From Protonemura montana (Eukaryota > Arthropoda > Insecta > Plecoptera > Nemouridae), in NCBI GenBank assembly GCA_947568835.1, contig OX387602.1, positions 28,728,633 to 28,792,632 of the forward strand: a stretch of DNA of 64,000 nucleotides. Reading direction: 5' to 3'. This document shows, one piece after another, positions 49,760 to 62,544 of this stretch. The position numbers and the translations under genes are program-made. The notes beneath the pieces are model-generated. The model had not been told where the DNA came from, did no database searches, and was given only the letters and a program-made list of their open reading frames with translations. Every line of letters begins with the position of its first letter. The first letter of the stretch is position 1.

Positions 49760-52590
49760 AATTGGGTCATGTTATCAAACCGACCAGTTGCGCCATCGCT
49801 GGCTTACGCTAAGAAGAATCATGTCGGGTAATAAAGTATTTGAGGACGTCGATAACGAGAGTGCACTTAGTGAATGAGTGGGGATTGTCGGGTGTCCAGA
49901 AGGGAGCCCTAGATGTTCGAAGTCACTTAGCGTTTAGTTACAAAAACCACCCATCCATGTCGGTTGGTAGAGATCATCATCCCCAACCCCATTATCTTAT
50001 GACATCGCTCCCAGTGCTGGACAGGGTCAGCAAAGAGCTGCTCTTCTTCAGAGCTCAACGTCAACGGGGTAATTCACAGTCAACCGATTCCTAGTGTGTA
50101 ACAATACTTATAGAGTTAGGTTAGTTTAAAAACCACTAGTTTAATTTTGGAAATACAAGTAATTCATTTGTCGCGAAAATTATATACCAAATTGTATTAT
50201 ATTGTAGTTATTTTTTATTCCATGATTGATCATGTCACATGATCTAAGGAAAGTCACATAATAAAATAATAAAACTAGATTAAGTACATGAGTAACTTAA
50301 GCAATTAAGTTCAATAACAAAAATATAGGGTGATACACTTTATGCCCATTGTCGATAATACCTATTTATGAAATATAATAGTTTTAATACTTGTTATTGT
50401 GGTTTGAATATTGATCAACAGAGTGAAAACAATTGTCAGTTGAAAATTGTTCAAAAGTAGCCTTGAAAGCTTCACAAATTTTTTCTTTAATAGCGCTAGG
50501 AATTTTACTATAAAATCTTGAGCCAATGATTAGCGGTCCTCGAGATCATTAATCAGTTTTACACAATTCAATTCGGATATATATTTTTTTTTCTGACATT
50601 TTTACAATACATTTTACATGTATTGTATTGTATTTATTTTCAACCCAGGACAATTATGTCTAGTAAATGTATTGGTTGCGTCAGTTGTCGATCCTAAGTA
50701 AACAGGATATTGTAGATAACAATAATGTTTACATAATATGCAGATATTTGACGATCATAGTTAGTAACTGAAAGAATAATTATATAAATAATGAGGTAGG
50801 TAAAGTAAAATAAAGGTATAAGAATCAAAATTGTTTGTACATTGCAGGTGGTGCCAGTATATGTGGTTCTATATGGGATTGGTCGTGAAGGATAGGTATT
50901 CATCTAGGTATTAAATGGGGTTTTAGAAGGGGTGTATCAACACATTGCGATCGCGTTGCTCCAATCAGTGAATATCACAACAACTAAATCAAACAGTGGC
51001 CTCTATTTAGATTAAATCCCACTCTGATGTATACCATCAACATTCGGAGTCCATTTTGCAGCGATACACCATCAACCTGCCTGCAGTCCTAATCCATCAT
51101 GCCGTCCACCGCGTGCTACGATCCCTGCCCTCGTCTCAACAGCAACTCTAGGCCGTTAGTCAGAGGTTCTCGGCTTCGTCCTACTGACAGTAATAGCATG
51201 CAATTACCTGAATCAATACTGCGGCCCACGAGCTCCCAAAACTGAGTTATACGAGACAGACAGAACTGACTGAAAGCATTTCCCTCGTGATGGAGTTAAT
51301 ATTTAAATGATTAACTAACGAAAAGCTACAGCGGTGCATAGAGATCGGTACCTTTTATGAGAGATGCAGTTTGGTCAAATCAGTAACGATGAATATTGAC
51401 GGTGTTGGAGATTTTGAAAGGGGTAGCGAGATATTTGGTCACAGCCAAAGTTGAATGGTTTCTTCAATGCTGTCTTCCCTATATCAGTGTTCATGCATAT
51501 TTGATTAGAATCCGGGAATCTGACCATCCAGGTTAATAGGGTTGTCAAGAAGTCGTCTGTCACAGTGCCTCTGATTTTTTGTTACACAAGGAATTTTGCA
51601 ACTACGTTTGGTCTCAGAGTCATTCATGTCAAGAAAACAATTTTTTGGTCCTGAACCCTGAATTATTTGTTCCAAACAACGTTTCGAATGTGACGGCACA
51701 TCTTTCACCAGCCTAAAATTGACAAAAAATATGTTAATAAAGGAGTTTATCTTTATGACCGAGGATATATCAGTTTTTAAAAGTAATTTGTATGCATATC
51801 TCTGCGGAGAATTCTAAAATATATAGATAACCTAAGAGGTGCGATTCCTCAACTTTGATCAACGTCGAATATAACATGAAAGATACTTCCTCCTCTAGTA
51901 TTAACATCGAAGATTCACAAGAAAGGGTAGGCGTTCTACCTCTCAAAAAATGATGCAGCATCTCACTGGCTCAACTCTGCCTCCATGCATCAATGAACAG
52001 TTCACTTCGTGACCGTCTGCTGTCACGGCGCGCGTCAGGCGCTAGTGGGTTCGCTCGCCGGGCACTGCCAATCAGTGGTGTAACGTGTAACAGTGTAACA
52101 GTGTAACAGTGTAACTGGCAGCCAGCCTCCATCGACTGCAGAGCGAGCCTGCGCAATGCTGGTTGTTAGGCGTTGTCCCAGAGGCCGCCACGGTCGTGCT
52201 GAGGGCCTCGGTAATGATACCTTCTTGTTTTTGGTGCTGGACGGTAAATGGACAGGATTTTGGCGGCTGCATTGCGTGTGACTTGGTTGCGTGGGTCATG
52301 AGGTGGGTCATCAGGGTCTCGTGCCGAGAAGGAGGTGGGAAGCAAACGGTGGAAACAACCAAACTGTGCTTCAAATTTAATCAAATTCATGCAAACTGAT
52401 TTTTGTTGAAGGATTTTGGGGCCCACTTAAAATTTGTCATTGTGAAGATCACAGTGTAATTGAAATTGCTATGCAAATCTCTATTTGCAATTGTTTGCAA
52501 GGTGTCTCATTATTTCTTGGCTTTAGGGTTTTATTTCTTCAGGAGGCAAGTGTGCTGACAGGGCAAAAATATCACAAGAATTTTATTGAT
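49760..52590. other. Intergenic DNA, AT-rich
   Basis: No supportable gene. Minus-strand frames at 51375-51961 show no recognised domain. A short tandem repeat is listed separately. Confidence 0.5.
52078..52115 (+). repeat. Short tandem repeat, 8-bp unit
   Basis: About four and a half copies of GTGTAACA, the first slightly imperfect. Confidence 0.85.
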
Positions 52591-52597
52591 CAGTGAG

Positions 52598-52691
52598 GCT
52601 TAACGACGCACTGTTTTGGCAAATGATCCTGTGGCACTGGTCTAATGGCGTCATAATATAGCACTTATCCAATACCAGACCCGGTGTAGTG
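52598..52691 (-). mobile_element. 5S-family SINE, internally deleted
   Basis: On the minus strand GGGTCTGGTATTGGATAAGTG (end of a 5S module) is fused directly to ACGCCATTAGACCAGTGCCAC and AAAACAGTGCGTCGTTAA, the 3' tail of the family. The body in between is gone. Confidence 0.75.
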
Positions 52692-53354
52692 AGGATTGAA
52701 GCAGGGGAATGCGATATTTGGAGAGACAGTCCCCAAAATCCATACTCGATTTTTTCGACTTCCGTCCATTTTTTAAACTCTTACAATAACGAAGCGCCAG
52801 CTTTATTAAAAAATCATGTATTTTTTTTTTTTTTACAGTTCTCCGCGCTTTTTATTTTTATTTTTTTATACAAACTTATTGGTAATTACTGGTAAATAGC
52901 CACTTTTATCGATTCACCACCTAACAATATCACCTCTTACGATAAAATAATAAATAATCACAAAAACAAGATAATGCTCTCACGACACGATAACAATTTG
53001 TGTGCCAAAAAAGCATGTGTCGGATTTAAAAATATGACACACAGCCATTTGACTCGACGTGTTTTAAACCTGTTTCCATAAATTACAAAACTAAAACGTT
53101 GAACAAACTAGAAAATGCATGTCCATTTTTTGTCCGGTCTGCCTGAATCTTTACTGCCCGTACTTGTATTTCCTGAAATTCTAGTCTCCTAATTAATGCC
53201 TGAGTCGGTCAGTGGGTTGCGTTCGATCGTTGGAGAGACATCAAAATCCCGATTATTGTAAATATCGCTCTGGTCAGAACGCTGGAATAAATACTGCATT
53301 CCTTGGGGGTTCACCTCCCTGTGGTGGTAACCCCTTAGCTTAGTAGCGACCCCC
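52692..53354. other. 3' flank of the Asn-rich R&R gene
   Basis: AT-rich. Minus-strand AATAAA motifs at 52856-52851 and 52807-52802, about 500-550 bases after the stop codon, are candidates for the end of the transcript. No other gene seen. Confidence 0.4.
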
Positions 53355-56300
53355 CTATGGATGGTAGCTAGAATGCGAGGACGAGCCATGGTTAGAGTAG
53401 TCATTGAAGTTCGAGGATGAGCCAAAGTTGCTGTAAGAGTCAACGTCGCCTTGGTTGTCGTGGCTGTAGCTACCCGAGTCGTAGCCCCCCGAGTTGTAGT
53501 TGTTGTTGTTGTGGTTGTTTTGGTTGTTGTGGTTGTTGTAGTTGTTGTTGTTGTGGTTGCTGCTGATGCTGTTGCTGTGGCTGTTGTATCCTTGGTTTCC
53601 GCGGTTGCTGTTGTACGCCTGGTTGCTGTGACTGCCGGCAGGGGTGTAGTCGTAGCCCTGGGACACCTGCAACAGTTAGGTGCAAACAGGTTTTGAGATG
53701 TAAAATGCTGAAACTTTTTATTTTGGTTTTTAAGCTTATGCTGCACTTAATCTTATCCAAGCACTACCTATGTACAAAAAAAAAAACACGAACAAGGGAT
53801 TTTTGAATGCACAGTGAAACGAAATATTTTTCAGCTAATCAACTTAAATATGAAAAATGAATATTCAATAAAAGATTAAAAATAATTTTTCTATAAAATT
53901 TGATATAAAAAAAAAACTTAAGGTTAGATAATGAAAAAATTAAATAAACTAAAGAATGATTTATTTAGCAGCTAAAACAGTAAAAAAAATTGAAAACAGC
54001 GTGAATTAGGTTGCTATTAATTCTACCTGCTGTCTGTAAAGCATGCGGCTCAGGACTGCTAGGCAACCATGGCCTAGCAACAATATAATAGTACCCGATA
54101 GAAGAATTGACTCCAAAAATATGCACCGGCAAATCTTTAGCAGGAATTCAGTTTAAATACCTGCTGTTGCAATGTAAGTCAGAGAATATGACGATGTTGT
54201 ACTCAAATCCATCCATTCCACCTCACCCGTCATGCGTACAAAATACATGACTTATTATTATTCTAGGTTTTCTCAAAACCTTGTTTTATTTTCAGACATG
54301 TCCGTTGTTCCTCCCACTGAGACGTAGAAATGACAGAAAGGTTTTAAAGTTTGCCTCGATCATCAACAAATGTGGGAAGCGACCACGAGCATTGCTTGGC
54401 GAGTCTCCTTTCTTGGGCCACTTCACGCTCAACGGAGGGCGTTTGACCCTGCTACTGACCTGTTGCTTTTCGGGGTAGAACGCCTCTCCCTCGTAGGTGA
54501 CCTTGGCCTGGAAGCCATTCTTCCAGTCGGCCGTGTAGGTGACGACCTGGGTGCGTCCGTCGGGAAGCTGCACGCGGTATTGCCCCTTGACGGTGTCCCC
54601 ATCGCTGGTCTCGTGGCGGCCAAAGTCGTTGCCGCTGGCGTGGTCCTTGACGGCGTACCCGAACTGATATGATTTGGGCTGAAACAGCGTCGGGAGGCAA
54701 GTTTTGGTCAAGAAGAAAGTCACGTCGAGGGTTCAGAAGGGCCACAGACGACATTTGGAGAGTCCACGAGGCACAGACTGGCGGTGTTAGCAGACAAGCC
54801 GGCTAGAGGTTCATATTTTTCTCAGTTCTACTGGCATTCTATTAGTGGGAAGTTGCCTTTCCTCTATAGAGGAGACTCATCAGATTCAAGTAAAAGGTAA
54901 CATAGATTATCCCCATTGTGGTACTCGCCCTCCCGGAAACAAAACATGTGCGACGATTTTGTTATCAGGGTTACTCTAGAGTTGTCATATGTCATTTTCA
55001 CAGACTTTTCGAAAACAACACTTTCAGATAACACTCCGGTAATCGTCACTTGCATCGTTCAAATTTAGCATCGCTAGAAATATCTTTCTTTTAAGAAAAC
55101 CACCAGTATACTTTCAGAAGTCCTGAGTTTTGTTTTCTTTTACAGTTCAATCAACACATAACTCAAGTTTTGTCGATCACACAGCCTTGCTAAAGCACAA
55201 AGCTTACCCTCTCGTCTCCCTTCCAGCCGGCGTCATAGCCAGAGGAGGAGTGCGCGTCTTGGTAGCTGTTGGAGGGCGCGCCGTACGAGGGCGCCGGCGT
55301 CCCGTACGAGGTGGAAGGCCGTCGGTTGTAGTCGGAGGGGGCCACGTAGTCCGCCGCCGCCGCAAGCACCAGCGTCGTTCCCAGTAGAGCCTGCGAGGAA
55401 GTCAAGACAGGTCAGCAAGCAAGGTCACTGGTATGACATTTTGGAGCTTTTTAAAAAAACACTTTTGTTATCGAAATCTGGAAATGTCGCACTATTTGCG
55501 GAAGACCTGCCTGTGACTTTTTTTCTTTACTCTGATGATACTGTGACAGGGTCAACGGGGTCAACCAGGGACAGGGAGCGTGTAAGGGTCATGTTCAAAT
55601 ACTAGTTTCTCTGAGTGCTGTTAGGTCATGCACATAAAATTGTGGGTTTATTGGGTAATAATTAATGTTCTATGCGATCAGAAATCATATCAACGAATTG
55701 AAAAAAAAATAATTCAGTGCATGAAAATAGCATGAAAGTAGCTCAATGGTTGAGAGCAACACCCGCGATAGGTGGAGATCGGGGTTCGAGTCCCCGTTTG
55801 GGCATCAATTTTTGAGACGGTTATATAGTGTTGATAATAATAAAATTATCAAAAGCATTCTTGTCGTTGCAATTTTGTTATGATTCTACTGCGTTTTTTT
55901 TCTTTTGTACGAAGTTACTTGTACTAATCTTGTTCAAATGCAAGTGGAGAAATGGAAACCAAAAAAAAAACTGTATACTTTATCATGGAGACCCAAATGC
56001 GCGGCGAGAGCGAGGTACCTACTGGCAATATTCTATAGCAAAAATCTTACTGAAATCTTATTTGAATTGCAAATACTTGCATGGTCATGGACCCAAATTT
56101 TTTTTTGCGCCTAATTGGGGTTAAAATATTTATGAGAGAACAAGTGTCAATTAAAAATAAAATTTCATCGTCTCGTTATGTCATTTTATGAGACATAAAC
56201 GAGTGTCGGAAATCGCGGTCCATATTTCACCACGGAGTTGTCGTTCCTTTGCACACAGACAATGAGTCTTCGCAGTCATATCACTTGTGTGCATTACATG

Positions 56301-57176
56301 GAAAGAACCGGGCATGAATGGGGCAATTAATCGTGAGAATCATACACTCATAAACAAATGAAACTGCGAGTGACCGGACCGACCTAATTATTATTCGACG
56401 ATCTCGGATTAAAACAAAAAACTCTCTCTGCGTGTGATTTCACAGCTAAACTCGAGTCCGGCGTTTAGGTATATTTTAATTTTAATGATATAAGTTTTTA
56501 CGCACGACGGCCGATTTGTCTTGCCAGCGTTTGACATCTCGCGGAAGAATGTGAGACACCTTGTTACGTGAGCCTGCCTATATCATTACTTGGTCACTGC
56601 GACTGCGTCCCAGCGCCGTAGCGTGCATCACGTCGAATACTGGCTATAATAAAATTGGTAATTCACCAATTATGCTACATGTATTTCATTCGGGTTAAAA
56701 TATCCAGCCGCATGGAAGGTTAGTCATACAATCACAGGCATTCGCAATTCTAACTTTACATGCATACTCTGTCTTATGAAGTTTACCTTGTTTTGTTTGT
56801 CAGAGCTATATTTTTAGTTTGGGAATAAAATCAGCTTACAAATAGATTAAAGAGCCTTTCAACAGGATGCATTTACTTTCAAAAAATCTAAGTAACATAT
56901 TAAACCACTTGCGAAATGGTCAGTCCTAGTATTACGTCCCGAAATTAGATTTACACAGAATTTTAAGAAGTCTTTCCACCCCTAAAATTCTTCTCTGAAA
57001 ATTTGATTGCTTTTAAGACCCACTGGAAATCAAAATGTTTTTAAAATTTCCCAAAAACACCAACCTGTTATCTGAAGTAGCACACCTTTACAGCCCAATG
57101 GAGGTTGACACCTGATAGACCCACACTTGAACACTCCACCACCAAACCCACCACCTACCTGCAAGAAGTATCCCAT
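53355..57176 (-). CDS. R&R cuticle protein (pro-resilin-like) with Asn-rich tail, 243 aa
   Basis: Four exons: 57176-57159 (MGYFLQ), 55390-55208, 54678-54460, 53666-53355; all phase 0. Donors are GTAGGT, GTAAGC and GTCAGT; acceptors CCTCGCAG, TGTTTCAG and GTTGCAG. Introns are 1768, 529 and 793 bases. The start has a strong context (ACCATGG) and is the first ATG after the promoter. Residues 1-18 form a signal peptide (ALLGTTLVLAAAA core). Residues 20-67 contain STSYGTP, PSYGAP and SNSYQDA, resembling resilin-type repeats. Residues 71-132 are a complete R&R domain in one exon: YQFGYAVKDHASGNDFG, SDGDTVKGQYRVQLPDGR, TQVVTYTADWKNGFQAKVTY. Residues 141-243 are dominated by Asn, His, Gly, Tyr and Ser (NHNNNNYNNHNNQNN). 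Secreted cuticle protein; the R&R domain should bind chitin. The role of the Asn-rich tail is unknown. Domain call firm; exon joins predicted. Confidence 0.9.
55734..55846 (+). mobile_element. tRNA-derived SINE (copy 2), in intron 1 of the Asn-rich R&R gene
   Basis: Head GTAGCTCAATGGTTGAGAGC, then ACACCCGCGATAGGTGGAGA, a perfect B box GGTTCGAGTCC, and tail ATCAATTTTTGAGACGGTTA ending AATAATAAAAT. It matches the copy at 37820-37932 and keeps the same CGCGATA anticodon loop lacking U33. It is antisense to the host gene. Confidence 0.8.
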
Positions 57177-57244
57177 GGTTAAGTAGTAGCTGTTGCCGCT
57201 GTTGCTGTAGTCCTGACAACCAAATCCTCACAGAGTCTACAACT

Positions 57245-57279
57245 GTTTGCACTGCTATCGACGCCGACATTCTTTTATA
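57245..57279 (-). promoter_or_regulatory. Core promoter of the Asn-rich R&R gene
   Basis: TATAAAAG on the minus strand at 57279-57272, in GATATAAAAG. Thirty bases on lies GCAAACAGTT, so transcription should begin near 57248-57245; the initiator is weaker than in the other two genes. The leader has no ATG before 57176. Confidence 0.7.
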
Positions 57280-57289
57280 TCGTTGCGTG

Positions 57290-60200
57290 CGCCCGCCGCG
57301 GAGGAAGGGACGCCGATTGTTGTTCCATTGTTAGCAAGAGAGACAGGAAAGGAGAGATAGTGCGTGGAAATTGAGAAAGAAAGAGCGGTGCGGAGAAAGA
57401 TCGCACGATATTGTGGGGCAAGCTGAAAGGATTTGGGGTAGCCGCGTCGGTGCCTTGATTACGTGTGGTCGAGGTGCGATGGTGCCCTATCGCGTGGTCC
57501 CTCGATTGCGCGATTCAGCTCGGTCAGATACTAATTGCAGTGGTAAAGACACATAATTTTTTTTTTTATATCTGCACATTTTTAAAGCGGTCTGTCAAAT
57601 AATTACGGGCAATCATTTTCTTGGTGTTTGGTAGAAAAGCAGCAAACTTTTCATATTTCGTTCGACAAAAGGACTGGACAACGGGCTTAAAGTATATTTG
57701 TGGCTATCTTTGTGCGATCAGTGCCAAAGACTGTCCTCGTTCAGTAAGCTCCTATCAAAGCGTTCTATTCTCACACAAAGACAGAGTGATTTCTGATAGG
57801 CAACCGGCAGAATAATATTGCGATTGCTGCCGAAGTACTTGCATATTTCTCCGCGTGCAAACCCATGAATACAACCCGTCAAAATCCAGTGAATAGCTGG
57901 CCATTACTCACGCCATGCCATACAGTCCCGACATTTTGACATAGGGCGAGCCGATATCTATCAGTTGTACAATATCGCTTATTGGGAAACGTCTTGAACG
58001 TTGCGCAAATGAATATTTAAAATTGTTTCGCCGAATGAGATTGCTTTTGAGCGGGCGCACTCCATGTTCGGGTGCTATGTGCGGCGTGTTGTTGTCGCAC
58101 CTACGCACCTTCGAGTGAAGATGTTGAGGGCATTCCTCACGGGAGAAGCGAGGCTGGCGCGCACAGAAACCAGTGCGAAGGAGTACAAAACATGGGTGGG
58201 ATGTTTTGGGCAGCACGACTTGCAGGCGGTTTGGTAATTTCAGTTTGCAATCGAATAAATTAATTTATTACGCATTTATTGCTCCCCTTTTGTGGTAACC
58301 CCAATTCAAGTAAGGTTTGCTTAGCTGTTAAGATGATCAATTAAAGTTGAACAGCGCTTGAGTCAGCGTTGGTTTAATTTCTTGCCTGCACCAGTTTGGT
58401 TGTAGGTAATTGTCATGAATATTGAGAAATATTGTAAAAGTCACACATATTGTAACATATCTTCATTACAAGCGCAAGTATGTCATACAGGTATCACACC
58501 ACTTTTGAGAGAAGTAAAATGCACACCACTTTGCTTTATTGCCACCACAAAGAAGGTGCTTCAACTCCAGAGACCCCAGATAGACGCGAGATGGCCACGG
58601 AATCGGTCAACACATATTTTGGCAGACATTCTGTCACATCAAAAAAACACTAGAAATAATTTAGAATGTCACTGCAGCCCAGCGATTGTCGTTGTGACGC
58701 AAGGTCGATAACTCAAAGCGGAAAAGATTTCGTCGTCATAGTCCCAGAGAGCGGGCATGCAGACGTATTACCAATCCAATTTGATAACGCTTCGACAGGC
58801 TCAAGGGGGGTCATGTCGAGGGCACCAAAAGCCCAGGTATAGTGAGATGACAAGCCATGCTATGTTGTCCTATCAAATCTAAATACGATCGGTCCAAAAA
58901 AATAAAACGTGCGCATCATCAGAAGACAACGCGCCGCAATGTTGGCGCCCGAACCTCTAAGCTTGCACCATCCCTGTCAGTCGCAACACTCTTCGATTGG
59001 TCCAGATACTTGCAATACAATTAACAAAGCAGCGCATTGTTGTGACCGTTGTGGCAACTCTGCACGCGGATCGTTTCGAGGTGTCAATCACGGAGCGGTG
59101 CGTGGGCCGTTGAGCCATCGAGGCCCGGGTTCGATCACGGTGCGCGTGCCCCGGCGCCCGGTAATCGTCGCGGGTCGTGCTCGCGTTCACGGCGCATGCT
59201 CTGCGAGTACCTGTCCGCGCTTGCATCATCGGGAGCACGCCTGGCGGACCTACGATGGCCGTCGCGGTGCTAGTTGGGCAGGCCCGTTGACGCACGCCTA
59301 ATTCCAAAGATTGGTTGCGAAGTTCTTTTTCTTTTTCTAGAAAGTTTTTGATGCGATTCTCAGTTTCTGGACTACGTGATACTTGGTTGGTAGTTCTGCC
59401 AATAGGTTATTAATCTGCGAGTATTAATAACGTGGTCCATTTAAAACGATCGTGCATGGCCGTCGTTATAAGGGGGAATCAAACTACAAGGTGTAAGTAA
59501 TTTAAAATAATATACCAGGTACCAATCATTATTTCCAATGTACCTTTCATTATACACTCGAGAGGCAGCAGCAATACAAGTTTTGCAAATGTACCTACTA
59601 GCTCTTGTTGAGCCAGTAATGAGAATCACGGCGGTATCAGCCAGTCGGATGCAGTTATGTGCCTCGTTGGTCAACAGATAAGAGCATTTCAAACAATGCA
59701 AACTCTCCGGAAGTTCGGAACCAAAGCAGTTGACTATCACGAGTGACGGTCTACCATGTCTAAAACTCTCATTGGTAGCGGGAATCAACGTGAAAACGGA
59801 TTTTCTCTCAAGAGTTTTCTCCTCGCAGCGTCAGATAGCGATCGAGACGGCGCGTATCGTGAAACAATCGAGCGAACGGCAGGCAAGTGGAATCAATTAC
59901 CTCTAGTAACAATAATCGATCAATGCGTGCCGTGACGCCCACGGCGGGCATGCGCTGTGCGCTCTCTATATGTGAAGTGCACCGGTAAGGTTCCCATGCT
60001 AAGCCCGCTGCACTCTTGCATCATCCGGTTGGTGCATTTGCTGGCCGAACGAGTCGTGCGGTAATCGAACCCGGCTATAGAAGGGTTCACTTACGTGACT
60101 GATTCCTGTGTGAGTCCTAGGTTCGAAACTCTCGTCTGAAAGACTGAAGATATTGTCGGGTCAAGCGTGGCCTTGAACATGATGCGTTTCCAGACCAGGT

Positions 60201-62205
60201 ACCATATGTGTCAATAACATTTTGATCTGATGGGGAGAGCTCCTGGTCTGGGGCATGCAGGTGATCAGGGTTTGCCTTGTTATTCTGGAATGTTCAGGGT
60301 GTAGACATGTAATTTAGCAGAGGCGTCGGTACTGAAGTTTAACTGTCCATAGAACATGCGATCGAGTTCAATTACCCCCAGGTTTTTATCGTTCAAACAG
60401 TTTAATTACATTTTGTACTTATGAACTCTGTGAACCTTGTGAACCTGATCGCAGGTCACAAAGATAGTAGACCGTGGTGCTTAAATTGTGAGGAGAATTC
60501 ATATTATACTCATAGTGTGGTGAAATATGACAATTGATAATTAGGCTTGGGTAAAAGTGTTGAAACCAAGCGTTTCCCTAAAATCTCTTTCCCTTGTGTT
60601 ACATTTTCTAAGAACAAGTCTGCCCGAGATGAAAACAAATTCAATCGTTAAACCATGAAACCAGTTTGTTGCCTTTCGTGTGAACAAAACGCCCATCGCA
60701 AGTCTTCGACGCAGTCCCTCGCGCCACTTTTCCGCGCGCAGAAACTGTAACAACAATAAGTCGCGTCGCCCCGCGAAGGTGAGTCACTCATTACAAGTGC
60801 AACAATCAAAATGCAATTAGCCGCAGGGGGGCGGTGGGGGGCGGGCACGTTTCGCAATCCTAGTTATTGAACTGCCGCGAGTGCAATCTGATCAGATTCT
60901 CTGTCCATTGTTTCGGACCGTGGATCTCGTGGCAGCGTAACGCGCCAAAATGCGGCTAACGAAATACGTTTTACTGCCCGCCGTTGTGGGAAACAACTCA
61001 TGGCGACTTGCGAATGGAAAGATATAATAATACAAATGACTCGGTTGTCGCAATTGAATATGGTCCGTAAGAGATTTTGATGAAACTTATTACATAGCAT
61101 TGTAAATTGAGCTCTTAAAAAGTGCTATTGTTATGGTATGTTGCTACCGCTGAGTGCACTAGACTTTGCGATGTCTCGACGAAGATAGCGCCCCATGCAG
61201 AGGTACATGGAAGCAATGGTTCCTCTGGGACCGTGCGCCGAACGCAACTGTGCGAAATTGCACGTCACTTACGGTTTTTGACATGGGATGGGAATATCTG
61301 AAAGTGATAATACTCTTAAGATTAAGTATGATATAACATAAGAGCGTGTACAGCGGCTGAATTTTAATGGATGGTTACCAATCTCGCACTCTAGTCACGA
61401 AGTTTGACCAGCGTACCAAACTGCTGCTGAAGACCGCATAGCTTTAAGCAACTTTAACATTGATGCCATTGATCGATGGGGATCAATTGATCTTATTGCA
61501 ATGGGAAAAAGCCTAAGGAATGGTCGCCGGTCGTGTGTTTTGATAGAAGGACTTACGACTTAACAACCGCGGGCTCGTTCACTTTGCAGAAAGGTCACTG
61601 CCAGCTATAACTGCAAGCAACCAATAAAACGTTGCAATCGTTCGCCGTTCGATGACCTATAGCCCCATGTTTACCATGCATTCTATAAAAACAAGATCTT
61701 CTGTTGACTGCCTTGTTATGTGAACAATCTTAATTCTTCATCTACTGGATTGCCAATTCGCTTATCACATGCAAAAATCTTGCGCAGAGAATTTTCACCA
61801 ACGCGATCGAAATGCAAATTTCCTCTAAAAGTCCGGAATAGCGTGAAATTGTGTGCGCTTACGCTTCTTCAAGATGCCCAGAGCATAATGAACAGCGGGG
61901 GTGATTAATTAGCTCACCGGATAGCGTAGCCACCTTTAAACACATGCAAACTCTAACGACTTCCTACTATGAGGTAATTTAATTTCAACTGTTATCCAAC
62001 GAGAACCCACAACAAAACCAAATAATATTATGGTCTTGTCAGACTTCCACGGCATGAATAGAAACCAGACTTGCATTCGTTTTAAGGTAATTGCTAATTC
62101 AAAAAACCTGGAAGCATTTGATGCATTCAGAAAGAATTAATATCCTTGTTGTTATCTCATCCATTGTTTCGGGCAACGCGTCCTGGGAACTGTTTTGCTG
62201 TTACA
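57290..62205. other. Intergenic DNA, no gene recognised
   Basis: The 5' flank of the Asn-rich R&R gene is GA-rich (57340-57400). Other frames, including the GC-rich 58909-59307 region with overlapping readings on both strands, have no motif. Motifs resembling B boxes occur on the minus strand at about 60074-60061. Confidence 0.5.
60190..60251. repeat. Short inverted repeat
   Basis: CCAGACCAGG (60190-60199) is mirrored by CCTGGTCTGG (60242-60251), a perfect 10-base stem with a 42-base loop. Could be a MITE remnant or chance. Confidence 0.5.
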
Positions 62206-62214
62206 CATTTCCAT

Positions 62215-62380
62215 CTCGTCTGACGAATGACATTGCATTGCTTTCGCTCTCGTCTGACCGAGTGACTGGCAGCCAACAGCCTTGAGTTCGATCCCAGCCT
62301 CGGCTAATTCTGCCCCCGATTGCGTTGAAAAGTGGTCCATGAGTTGTGTCTCGCTACGTGGTACGACCGTCGGATCCGCG
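62215..62380 (+). repeat. Possible tRNA-derived SINE remnant
   Basis: GTCTGACCGAGTGACTGGC resembles an A-box side and GAGTTCGATCCC (62284-62295) a B box, followed by CAGCCTCGGCTAATTCTGCC and unique DNA. No clean cloverleaf. Tentative. Confidence 0.35.
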
Positions 62381-62544
62381 AGGTTCTCGTCAACGTCAAT
62401 GTGGGCTCATCGGGGTACTTGGCTGCCGCTGTCTATGATAAATTATCCAAACTTGAGCACGCTTTATGAAAACTGTTTACGACTAATTGACTAAAAATGT
62501 TTCCTGTCTTCTGAGGGCAACGAAACCTTTGGTCTTAAGTTAAA

